Positions 52,876-60,894 of a DNA stretch of 64,000 nt are shown in pieces. The position numbers and the translations under genes were made by a program. The notes beneath the pieces were generated by a model. It made no database searches and was not told where the DNA came from. It was given only the letters and a program-made list of their open reading frames with translations. Each line of letters begins with the position of its first letter. Position 1 is the stretch's first letter. Source of the DNA: Planctomycetota bacterium. GTDB taxonomy: Bacteria > Planctomycetota > Planctomycetia > Isosphaerales > Isosphaeraceae. The stretch spans positions 62,001-126,000 of the forward strand of contig JAQGHR010000159.1 in the NCBI GenBank assembly GCA_028291545.1. Reading direction: 5' to 3'.

Positions 52876-52896
52876 ACGATCCAAGGAAAACCATAC

Positions 52897-52933
52897 GAAA
52901 ACGCCGTGCTCCCGATGGGGAGGCGGCGTTTTC
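52897..52933. terminator. Bidirectional intrinsic terminator
   Basis: GAAAACGCCG (52897-52906) and CGGCGTTTTC (52924-52933) are exact inverted copies. Inside them CTCCC/GGGAG extends the stem around a GATG loop. The A-run on one side becomes a T-run on either strand, so it can stop both the plus-strand gene ending at 52875 and the minus-strand gene ending at 52969. Confidence 0.85.
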
Positions 52934-52968
52934 TATTGGTGCCGATCGGGAATTAACACGATCGACTA

Positions 52969-55900
52969 TCAGCCGGCGGGATTCCACTTCGCACGGAGCG
53001 CATCGAGCCAATCCGCCGGGGGCAATCCGTAGGGCCGGAACTTCTCAAGCTTTCCGGCCTCCTCGCTGGAGAAAAAGGCGCGATTCTCGCCGAGACGGTT
53101 GGCCACAGGGGAATCGATGAGGTTGCTGGAATCGGCTGGACTCATCTGGAACAGGACGCGCATCTCGAATTCACGGAGCGCCTGACGATCGAAGGCGCGG
53201 TTGGCGTTGTTCAATGAGTCGCACCAGATGATCGTGTGAACGCCCAGCGCTGGACCTTCTCTCAGGATCGTGCTGAATAGCTTCGCGGGACTGACAGCTT
53301 TCTCTTCACCCCTCCGGCCATAGCTGAAATCGTCATCCTGCTTGCGCAAGTCCCGGAAGCGAGGTAGGTCGTGGATGAACAAGAACATCGGGATGGTTTC
53401 ACCTGAGTTCGCCTGCCGGCGCTCAACTTCCGCCGTAACGTCGGCAAGAATTGCCGCCGTATCACGAGTCCCTCCCAACTGGAGAGACTGGGGAAGAATC
53501 TCGACAAGACTCTTGATCCGTCCCGAGAAGGGCGAGTCTTCGGGTGTGCCGTCGAGTGCGTAGAACCGCGCCGAACGGGGAAGTTGTGCCGCAAGCCCAA
53601 GCAAACCTGCCACGGCGATACCGATCGCCATCTCATCATTCTGTCCGATCACAAGCAGATTACTCCCGCCTTGGGCGCGGAAGGGCGCGGAGGTCGGATC
53701 CTTGATGGCCACGGCTTCGCCCAACCAGGCGTGGACGATGCCGAACCGCTGAGTCGGATCTTCCGATCGCGGCTGTGAAAACACGGGGTGTTGGGTGAGA
53801 TCCGAGGGCTTATTTCCCTCGAAGACGATCTGAGGTCGTGGCGTGATATGTCGGTCTCGGGCGAGTTGAGCGAGTGCCTTGAGGTAGGCCTCCCGCTTGG
53901 CGTCGGTGAGCCAGACAACCTGGAAGACGTGGTTCCCTTCGACCTGCCCGTTCGCGTCGTTGTAGATTGCCTCACCCGGACGAGACAGAAGTCTCGCCGC
54001 GGCATTTTCTTCGTTCAGAATCAGGTGGGCGTCGGCCTCGCTGCACTGGAGAGCGATTCGAACGGCCATCTGACCGAGCGTGCTGCGGGCGAGCGAGTAC
54101 GCACCGCTGAGGGTCTGAGATCCGAGAATGACGTGAATGCCGAACGCGCGGCCTTGCCTGACGAGACGGTCGAGCAGAAGGGCGGTTTCCTGGGCGAGTT
54201 TGTCATCCTCGACGAAAAATTCTTGAAACTCGTCGACGATCAGCAACACGCGGGGCAGCGGCGTTCCTGAACCCGTTGCGCGGTAACCCGCGAGATCTTG
54301 AACCCCGAGGTCGCGAAAGGTATCACCCCGGTTCTTGAGTTCGGAATCGAGCCGTTGGAGCACGCTGAGCCCGAACTCACGCTCGCTCTCGACGGCGATG
54401 ACCCGGGCGTGAGGTAAGGCGTGGGTCGCATACGTCTTGAACTCTACGCCTTTCTTAAAATCGATGAGATATAATTCGATTTCATCCGGGCCATAAATCA
54501 GGGCCGAGTTGGTGATCAGAGCGTGCAGCAACGTGGATTTGCCCGAGCCCGTTCGTCCGGCCGTCAGAACGTGCTGTGAGGTTCCTCTACCGAGCTTGAG
54601 CGCCTGCAACTTGGTCGCGCCCGATCGTCCCAGCGGGACGGAGATGCTGGAGCCACTGTCGCCCTTCCAGTAGTCTTCGGGCTTCGGTGCGATCACCTCG
54701 AACGGGACCTCGACCCTGTTGGCATCACGAGCCGCCTCGCCCAATCGATGCAACAGTCGGGTCATTGGCTCTGGAGGTGGCGGTTCATCCAGGATCAGCG
54801 GGAATGGCTCGAACACCGGGTTACGGAGCAAGAATCGGCCGTCTCGCCAGGAGATGCGGACGGACGACTTGACGATTTCGTCCTTCGTGATGCTGGGCGG
54901 CAACGCCTGGCTCGTGTCGAGACCAAGAATCAGGTACAGCCCGCACCTCGGCCCACTCCTGGCGATTGCCGCGAGGCGCTTCGCCGTCGGCTCGGAGAAG
55001 CCGGCGGGAAAGTCCGCCACGACCAGGACGCGATAGGGTTCCGCGACTTCCGCGGCTTGCTCGTTGTACGCTTCGATGGTCGGGAATTCGTTCCGAAGGT
55101 AATTCTGAATAACTGTCTCGATGTGAAGATTCAGCTCCGAAAGCCTCTGGTCGATCTGTTGCGGCTCCGTCCAGATCCGCGTGTTGACCAGTGCCTCGGC
55201 GTAATCCGCAAGGTGCATAAACGCGGCAAAATTTCGACCCAGGCCGAGAGGGTCAAGAATCGTGAATCGAATTTTGCCCGGTGGCAACGCGGTAAGGAAG
55301 CGAAGCATGAGCGCCTGCATCGCCTCGATGGAGCGTTTGCGTCCTGCCTCGCCCGCGAATTCGAATGTGACCGAGGCACGCTCGGGGAAACTTAGCAATG
55401 CCGGCAAATGGATCGCGTCGGGAGCCATCGCACGCAGACGAGGATCCTCCGAGATCCCCCCAGGGATCCGGTCGAGCGGGATCGTCACGTCACCGAATTT
55501 GATTGCCTGAGGGATCGTGCTGATCGGCCGCCAGGACGACTCGGAAAATCCCGCCCAGTCGGGGAACCGGGCCGCCAACGTGTCATGAATCGCCGACGTG
55601 TCCGACAGGAGCTTCCGGGTCACAGTGGACCAGGAATCCGCGAGCGATTGCCAGTCGGCTCGTTGCCGCGCCTCGGCACTCTCGATCGCCTGCCGGTGTC
55701 TCGCGTCGGCGGATGCGAGGGCGGCGGCATGCTTGACGGAGATCTCTGCCTTTCGCCTTGATTCGGTCTCGGCAACCTCTCGGACGATACGATCCTTAAT
55801 GCTGGTCGCCTCTTCGGCTCGACGAGACGCCGCCTCGTCCGCGTCGCGGATCTTATCATCGCGCATCCGCGTTGCCTTCTCGATCACGGAAATTCGTGTC

Positions 55901-56925
55901 TGCTCGGCTCGTGTAAGATCGGTATCTCTTCGCCTGGTTGCCGCCTGGATCCGCTGCTCAAAGGTATTTGCCACATAGCTCTGGGCACGGACAGCCAGTG
56001 CCTCTGACCGCGACAGGGCCGTGAGAAGGGGTATCTGTACCTCGTCGATCTTGGAGCGTGACGTCCTGACGATCCACCCTCTCAAGACGAATCCGATCGC
56101 AACCGCGACCACGATGCAGACAGCCGCCCCCGCCTTCAGTCCGAGAAGATACCAGGAGGGATACGCAAGGAGGAGGATCGGCAGGAGAAAGACCCAGGCC
56201 ATTCGCGGGCCTCGAAATGCATTGGGAAGGCGCAGTGCTTCGAGCCTGACGAGCAGCGCGTCCGCCTCTTCTAGAGTGGTATGGAGAGCGGGGAACGGGT
56301 CGTCAGACTCGTCGAATTCGATCGCTTGCTGGGTCGAATCGCCAACCCGAGAGACAACGAAGCCTCGATAGGCGTGGAATACCAACTCCGTCTCGGTCTT
56401 GAGGACGGATATCGATTCGCGTTCGTTGGCAAGTACGCTTGACATCTCCTTACGCCACTCGTTCGATCCCTTTTCCGAGGTTTCGAACATGGTCCCCGCT
56501 TCCCACTTCGCAGCCTCGTGGGCGGTTTGCGCCTCATCGATGGTGCGGCGATAGCGGGCATTGGCCGTCTTTCGTAGGGTGAGTCGCTCGCTTTCGGCGG
56601 ATTGTATCTCGCTGGTAAATTGCGTTGCCGACTGTTCACGGGCCTCGGCGCACGTCTGCGCCAACTCGACGGTCTCGGTGCGGCGTTTCTGTTCCGCCAA
56701 CTCGATGGCTTCACGATGAGCAAGACTCGCGCGGCGGACGGCGGCCGCGTGAATCGTCCGGCACGCATCCTCCGCCGTCGATCTCTCGGCAGCGAACCGA
56801 GCTAATTCGCCGGGGATCTCCGTCCAAGTCCGGTAGAGATCACCCGATTCGGCAACACCATCTCCGTCACTGCGATTCGTGGGAGTGGGGATTGGTTCGG
56901 CGAGCGAGGTGTTCGTGGCGGTCAT
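52969..56925 (-). CDS. Membrane FtsK/SpoIIIE-type ATPase (EccC-like)
   Basis: This is a 1318-residue protein. Regions in order: a charged coiled coil (about 37-190); two membrane helices (about 241-287, WVFLLPILLLAYPSWYLLGL and AAVCIVVAVAIGFVL); a second coiled coil (about 300-440); then three ATPase-like domains. The first (about 474-740) has a broken P-loop (GEAGRKRS). The second has intact Walker A GRTGSGKST (Gly790-Thr798) and Walker B LLIVDEF (Asp898-Glu899). The third (about 1060-1318) is degenerate (VIGQNDEMA). This pattern fits type VII secretion EccC/EssC-like motors rather than the DNA translocase FtsK. It is the last gene of a unit with a WXG100-like protein, 3 bases after its neighbour. 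Confidence 0.88.
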   Translation of the reverse strand: MTATNTSLAEPIPTPTNRSDGDGVAESGDLYRTWTEIPGELARFAAERSTAEDACRTIHAAAVRRASLAHREAIELAEQKRRTETVELAQTCAEAREQSATQFTSEIQSAESERLTLRKTANARYRRTIDEAQTAHEAAKWEAGTMFETSEKGSNEWRKEMSSVLANERESISVLKTETELVFHAYRGFVVSRVGDSTQQAIEFDESDDPFPALHTTLEEADALLVRLEALRLPNAFRGPRMAWVFLLPILLLAYPSWYLLGLKAGAAVCIVVAVAIGFVLRGWIVRTSRSKIDEVQIPLLTALSRSEALAVRAQSYVANTFEQRIQAATRRRDTDLTRAEQTRISVIEKATRMRDDKIRDADEAASRRAEEATSIKDRIVREVAETESRRKAEISVKHAAALASADARHRQAIESAEARQRADWQSLADSWSTVTRKLLSDTSAIHDTLAARFPDWAGFSESSWRPISTIPQAIKFGDVTIPLDRIPGGISEDPRLRAMAPDAIHLPALLSFPERASVTFEFAGEAGRKRSIEAMQALMLRFLTALPPGKIRFTILDPLGLGRNFAAFMHLADYAEALVNTRIWTEPQQIDQRLSELNLHIETVIQNYLRNEFPTIEAYNEQAAEVAEPYRVLVVADFPAGFSEPTAKRLAAIARSGPRCGLYLILGLDTSQALPPSITKDEIVKSSVRISWRDGRFLLRNPVFEPFPLILDEPPPPEPMTRLLHRLGEAARDANRVEVPFEVIAPKPEDYWKGDSGSSISVPLGRSGATKLQALKLGRGTSQHVLTAGRTGSGKSTLLHALITNSALIYGPDEIELYLIDFKKGVEFKTYATHALPHARVIAVESEREFGLSVLQRLDSELKNRGDTFRDLGVQDLAGYRATGSGTPLPRVLLIVDEFQEFFVEDDKLAQETALLLDRLVRQGRAFGIHVILGSQTLSGAYSLARSTLGQMAVRIALQCSEADAHLILNEENAAARLLSRPGEAIYNDANGQVEGNHVFQVVWLTDAKREAYLKALAQLARDRHITPRPQIVFEGNKPSDLTQHPVFSQPRSEDPTQRFGIVHAWLGEAVAIKDPTSAPFRAQGGSNLLVIGQNDEMAIGIAVAGLLGLAAQLPRSARFYALDGTPEDSPFSGRIKSLVEILPQSLQLGGTRDTAAILADVTAEVERRQANSGETIPMFLFIHDLPRFRDLRKQDDDFSYGRRGEEKAVSPAKLFSTILREGPALGVHTIIWCDSLNNANRAFDRQALREFEMRVLFQMSPADSSNLIDSPVANRLGENRAFFSSEEAGKLEKFRPYGLPPADWLDALRAKWNPAG

Positions 56926-56928
56926 GGC

Positions 56929-57141
56929 TCAGGAGCATTCTCGATAGGCTCGCGACAGGACGTCGCAAATGGTCTGCATGGCGCGGAGAGTGGACGTGGC
57001 CTGAGAGTCGATCGGCTCAAATCGCTTCCGTTCGAAGTCTTGCCGGATCGTGTCTCTCCAACCTTCCTCGCTCTCGTCCCAATGCGATCGAAGCGTCTTG
57101 ATCGCGTGACGAAGCTTGCTGGTGCCCGACCCGACATACAT
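56929..57141 (-). CDS. Small protein of the WXG100/FtsK unit
   Basis: This 70-residue soluble, mostly helical protein carries a WxxSEEGWRDTIRQDFE stretch and a C-terminal helix (TSTLRAMQTICDVLSRAYREC). It has no signal or membrane segment. Its ATG overlaps the upstream stop by one base (TGATG), and its stop is three bases before the ATPase start, so the four genes are almost certainly co-translated. The paired Trp and DF spacing recall WXG100-like helical hairpins, but the match is loose. Confidence 0.75.
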   Translation of the reverse strand: MYVGSGTSKLRHAIKTLRSHWDESEEGWRDTIRQDFERKRFEPIDSQATSTLRAMQTICDVLSRAYRECS

Positions 57142-57767
57142 CAGGATTGCTCCGCTTGTAGCTTGGTGTCGTCCTCGGCTGTCGGTGTGTCTTCCGTCTT
57201 GGCGACCGCGACCCGATCGGGTGGTGAGCTCGAAACCGCCACGGTTGATGAAACGAGCGACGGTTGCGGAGCGGCCGTCTCGGGCGGCGTTAGCCTGAGG
57301 TATTCGTCAAGCGCGACGATCATGCGATCGAGCATCTCCACCGATCGCTCGACGTCGAACTCGATCATGTCCGAGAACGGCCTGGCCTGACTCTCGTACT
57401 CCATCACCGCACGCTCGACAACCGGGAGCCAACGGTTGACGTTCTCGACTTTCTCCTGGGCCTCCTCCAACCGGTGCTTCGCCTCTCTCACGGCCTCGCG
57501 CTGCTCGGAATCGTGGGCCTGCTGGCCGGGGGCGATGCCGAGTTGCTTTCGGCTGAGTTCCGCTTTCGCCGAAGACAGTTTTTCCGTTCGGCGTTTCACC
57601 TCAGCCTGCCAGTAGAGCCGCTGGTCATGCGTAAGCCAGTCGATCGCGCGACGGATCTCGGACTCCATCGAGCCGAGCGCATTTCGAGAGTCATCCGCGA
57701 ACAGGAGGAACGCCTCGCGCACGGCGCGGAGGACGTCGATCGATGAGACATCGACTGGTGAGGCCAT
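57141..57767 (-). CDS. Coiled-coil protein of the WXG100/FtsK unit
   Basis: This is a 208-residue protein. About 20-160 is almost continuous helix with heptad character (YWQAEVKRRTEKLSSAKAEL, REAKHRLEEAQEKVENV). The last 45 residues are Pro/Ser/Thr-rich and probably disordered. It has no signal peptide or membrane segment. GGAG lies seven bases before the ATG, and it lies 12 bases after the WXG100-like gene. It could be a secreted partner or a chaperone of the system; the sequence does not decide. Confidence 0.78.
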   Translation of the reverse strand: MASPVDVSSIDVLRAVREAFLLFADDSRNALGSMESEIRRAIDWLTHDQRLYWQAEVKRRTEKLSSAKAELSRKQLGIAPGQQAHDSEQREAVREAKHRLEEAQEKVENVNRWLPVVERAVMEYESQARPFSDMIEFDVERSVEMLDRMIVALDEYLRLTPPETAAPQPSLVSSTVAVSSSPPDRVAVAKTEDTPTAEDDTKLQAEQS

Positions 57768-57779
57768 CGGGCGGCTCCG

Positions 57780-58052
57780 TTAGCGTTGACGGAGATACTC
57801 TTCCGCGCGGTCAGCCTTGCGAATCAGGAAGGGAACGTGCTCGTCGGCGACCTCGATGAAACGGGAGAGAACCTGCATCGTCGATTCGAACTCTTCGGCA
57901 AACTTGTCGTGCTCGCGGTCTCGCCAACTCTGGCCCAGGCCGAGCAACTGGCTGTGAAGGGCGCTCAACTGCTCGTGCAGGCCCATGTTAAATTGCTTGA
58001 GGTTGTTGGCGAATCGGCGCAATTCGCTGGGATCAACATTGGCCTGGGACAT
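57780..58052 (-). CDS. WXG100-like (ESAT-6 family) protein
   Basis: This is a 90-residue, all-helical protein with the size and pattern of WXG100 type VII secretion substrates: helix 1 (PSELRRFANNLKQF...LSALHSQLLGLG), a central turn with Trp43 in SWRDREHDKFAEEF, and helix 2 to the end (DKADRAEEYLRQR-like tail). The turn reads W-R-D rather than W-x-G. The C-terminal YxxxD/E export signal is absent (Y-L-R-Q-R). It is the first gene of the unit with an EccC-like ATPase, which supports the reading. Confidence 0.8.
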   Translation of the reverse strand: MSQANVDPSELRRFANNLKQFNMGLHEQLSALHSQLLGLGQSWRDREHDKFAEEFESTMQVLSRFIEVADEHVPFLIRKADRAEEYLRQR

Positions 58053-58240
58053 GGGGAGGCCCCGGAATTGAGGTAAGAAACACCTATCCCCTCACCAGCC
58101 TAGCGGCGAAAATGGACGAAGTAAAGGACGCGCTCTCGCTGGGACGTGCGGAATGAGGCTCCTCGTTCTCGAACGCATCGAAGCATTGCTTGAAATCGAC
58201 CAAACAAGCGCCGTGGCGAACTTCACTCAGCCTCGCGAGC

Positions 58241-60190
58241 TCATTCCTGAGCAGGCACGACGTCTCGAATTGCCTCCAGGGCGGCCGGGTTTTCCAGGCT
58301 CGACAGGTCGCCCGCGTCGCCGCCGACGGCTGCGGCGCGGATCGCCCGTCGGAGGATTTTCGCGCTCCGGGTCCGGGGCAACTCCGCGACGAATCGAATC
58401 GTTTCCGGCGCGAAGGATTTTCCGAGCGATTCGGCGACAAGGGTTCGGAGTTGTGCGATGAGAACGTCATCGCCCGGCACTCCAAGTCGGACGACCACGA
58501 AGGCCCAGATGACTTCGCCTTTGACCATATCCGGCACGCCGATGGCCGCAGCCTCTGTCACGAGGGGATGGCCCACGAGGACCGATTCAATCTCGGCCGG
58601 GCCGATCCGTTTTCCCGCGATCTTGATTGTGTCGTCGCTCCGCCCGTGCAGGAACCACTCGCCATCCTCGTCGACGGAAGCCCAGTCGCCGTGAACCCAG
58701 ACGTCGGGCCATCGCGACCAGTAGGTACTCAGATAGCGTTCGGGATCGCGCCAGAGTCCCCGCGTCATGCCCGGCCAAGGCTTTCGGCAGACCAGTTCGC
58801 CGACCTCGCCTCGTATGGATCGTCCCTCGGAATCGACGACGTCCATCGCCATTCCAAGCGAGGGACCACCCAGGGAGCACGGCTTGATCAGTTCGCCAGG
58901 ACGCACGGACAGGAGACAGGCCCCGACCTCGGTCCCCCCCGAAAAATTCACGACCGGACACCGGCCGCCTCCAACGTTGTCGAGATACCATCGCCAGGGA
59001 TCGGGATTCCAGGGCTCACCGGTCGAGCCCAGGATTCGCAGGCTCGAAAGATCATGCTTTGCGACCGGCCCCTCGCCATGTTTCATGAGCGATCGGATCA
59101 GGGTTGGTGAGAGGCCGAGAATCGTGACGCGATGTCGCTCAACCTGCGACCAGAGACGATCCACGTCCGGGAAGTCCGGCGAGCCCTCATAAAGGAACAA
59201 CGAGCCGCCGAGCGCCAGCCCGCCGATGACCTCCCAGGGCCCCATGATCCAGCCCATGTCCGTGAACCAGTACAGCCGGTCGTCGTCTCTCAGGTCTCCC
59301 TGATGTGCGACTTCCTGGGCGATCTTGACCAGGAATCCACCGTGGACATGGACTGCCCCCTTGGGTCGGCCCGTCGTGCCAGACGTGTAGACAATCAGGA
59401 ATGGGGCCTCGGAGTCCATCGGTTCCGACGCACATTCCGGGGACTCGGTCGCAATGGCGACATCGAACCAAACGTCGCGGGATGGATGCCAAGGAACGTC
59501 GCAATTCAGGCGACGTACGACCAAAACCGTCTCAACCGAAGGCGCAAGCGAAACGGCCTCATCGGCAACCTCCTTGAGGGCGATCCGCCGACCTTTCCGC
59601 AGGAAGCCGTCGCTCGTGATCAGGAGCTTTGCCTCGGCGTCGGTCAGACGATCGGCGACGGCGGAGGAGCCGAAACCGGAGAAGATCGGGAGTGCGATCG
59701 CGCCGATCTTCGCGATCGCCAGGAGCGACATCACGGCTTCCGGGATCATCGGCAGCATCACGGCGACGCGATCGCCCTTTGCCACGCCCAACCTTCGGAG
59801 GGCGTTAGCGAGTCGGTTGGTATCCGCATGAAGCTCACGGTAGGTGAAGGATCGGACGGCCCCATCCTCGCCTTCCCAGAGGATCGCGACCTTTTCACTG
59901 CGCGATGAGCTAGCGTGGCGATCCAGGCAGTTATAGGCAACATTCAGCGTTCCGCCGACGAACCATCGTGTCCAGGGGATGCCACGGGAGGTGTCGAGGA
60001 CCTGTTGGTAAGGTTCGAAGAACTCAATCCCCAGATCTTTGACGACGGCGTCCCAGAACCAGGCGATGTCGTCGATCGACTTCTGAACGAGTTCCCCGGC
60101 ATTCGCCAGGCCGAGACGGTTCGCGAACCGTGCGATGTTGCTGTCTTGGGCGAGGTCCGAGGGAGGGAGCCAGGCGCGGGAGGCGGTCAT
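58241..60190 (-). CDS. Acyl-CoA synthetase (AMP-forming, acetyl/acetoacetyl-CoA type)
   Basis: This 649-residue member of the ANL superfamily activates a carboxylic acid through an acyl-adenylate. Core motifs are LIVYTSGTTGRPKGAVHVHGG (P-loop), NFSGGTEVGACLL, WVHGDWASVDEDGEW and the C-terminal GRSDDTIKIAGKRIGPAEIES, with the catalytic Lys in RTRSAKILRR. The N-terminal extension (FWDAVVKDLGIEF...WTRWFVGGTLNVAYNCLDRHA) is of the acetyl-CoA synthetase kind. As last gene of a homogentisate operon, it could activate acetoacetate released by fumarylacetoacetate hydrolase; that is inference. The ATG at 60190 is 14 bases after the flavin reductase stop. Confidence 0.9.
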   Translation of the reverse strand: MTASRAWLPPSDLAQDSNIARFANRLGLANAGELVQKSIDDIAWFWDAVVKDLGIEFFEPYQQVLDTSRGIPWTRWFVGGTLNVAYNCLDRHASSSRSEKVAILWEGEDGAVRSFTYRELHADTNRLANALRRLGVAKGDRVAVMLPMIPEAVMSLLAIAKIGAIALPIFSGFGSSAVADRLTDAEAKLLITSDGFLRKGRRIALKEVADEAVSLAPSVETVLVVRRLNCDVPWHPSRDVWFDVAIATESPECASEPMDSEAPFLIVYTSGTTGRPKGAVHVHGGFLVKIAQEVAHQGDLRDDDRLYWFTDMGWIMGPWEVIGGLALGGSLFLYEGSPDFPDVDRLWSQVERHRVTILGLSPTLIRSLMKHGEGPVAKHDLSSLRILGSTGEPWNPDPWRWYLDNVGGGRCPVVNFSGGTEVGACLLSVRPGELIKPCSLGGPSLGMAMDVVDSEGRSIRGEVGELVCRKPWPGMTRGLWRDPERYLSTYWSRWPDVWVHGDWASVDEDGEWFLHGRSDDTIKIAGKRIGPAEIESVLVGHPLVTEAAAIGVPDMVKGEVIWAFVVVRLGVPGDDVLIAQLRTLVAESLGKSFAPETIRFVAELPRTRSAKILRRAIRAAAVGGDAGDLSSLENPAALEAIRDVVPAQE

Positions 60191-60204
60191 GCGAAAAACT
60201 CTTC

Positions 60205-60813
60205 TCACACAGGTCGTTTGACGGTGAAGAGGTCGGAAGTTCGACAATACCAATCGCCGCCGAGCCTCCCGATCGACTTGAGCTTGTGGGGATCGACTCG
60301 ACCGAGATCATCAAGAATCGAGTCATCGACATGAATCGCGATGATCTCGCCGATAACGAGATTCGCCGCCGTTGGGCCATCACCAATCGGGACGACTTGA
60401 CGGAGACGGCATTCGAAATGGGCCGGCGATTCCGCAATGCGAGGGGGTCGGACCATGACCGAGGGGAGGAGAGTCAACCCGGCGAGTTCGACTTCGCTTT
60501 CACCGCGAGGCAGTTCGGCCGAGGAGAGCACCACGGCCTGGGTCAGCGATTCGACCGCGGCGTTCAGGACGAACTCACCAGTCGCCTCCACATTCAAGAG
60601 GGTGTCTTTTCGGGTGCCATCCCGCCGGAGCGTGGGTGAAAAAACCGCGACCGGAGGATTTGCGCCGAAGACGTTATAGAAACTGAATGGGGCGAGGTTG
60701 ACCTGTCCTTCCGCATCGATAGTCGTCACCCAGCCGATCGGCCGAGGCGTGACGATCCCGACGAGAAACTGGTAGACCTCAATCGGAGACGAACCTGCGA
60801 CGTCGATGAACAT
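60205..60813 (-). CDS. Flavin reductase-like FMN-binding protein
   Basis: This 202-residue split-barrel flavoprotein has family signatures VGIVTPRPIGWVTTIDAEG at the N-terminus and NLAPFSFYNVFGANPPVAVFSP. Members reduce flavins with NAD(P)H or serve as partners of monooxygenases. Members close to this type are common next to aromatic-degradation genes. GAGG lies close to the ATG. It lies between hmgA (81 bases away) and the acyl-CoA synthetase (14 bases), so it is probably part of the operon, though its step is unclear. Confidence 0.88.
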   Translation of the reverse strand: MFIDVAGSSPIEVYQFLVGIVTPRPIGWVTTIDAEGQVNLAPFSFYNVFGANPPVAVFSPTLRRDGTRKDTLLNVEATGEFVLNAAVESLTQAVVLSSAELPRGESEVELAGLTLLPSVMVRPPRIAESPAHFECRLRQVVPIGDGPTAANLVIGEIIAIHVDDSILDDLGRVDPHKLKSIGRLGGDWYCRTSDLFTVKRPV

Positions 60814-60894
60814 GCGGCCTCGTGGGCGTTGGAAAGTGCGCAGGGGAACGAAGTTGAGCCGTTAGAGGTCAGCGATCGTCGCTTGAATCGCAAA

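Noticed and set aside
56922-57137. Alternative 71-codon frame overlapping the 70-residue gene
   Set aside because: It is Arg/Ser-rich and shadow-like. The chosen frame has acidic/helical composition, a TGATG junction with its upstream neighbour and a three-base gap to the ATPase.
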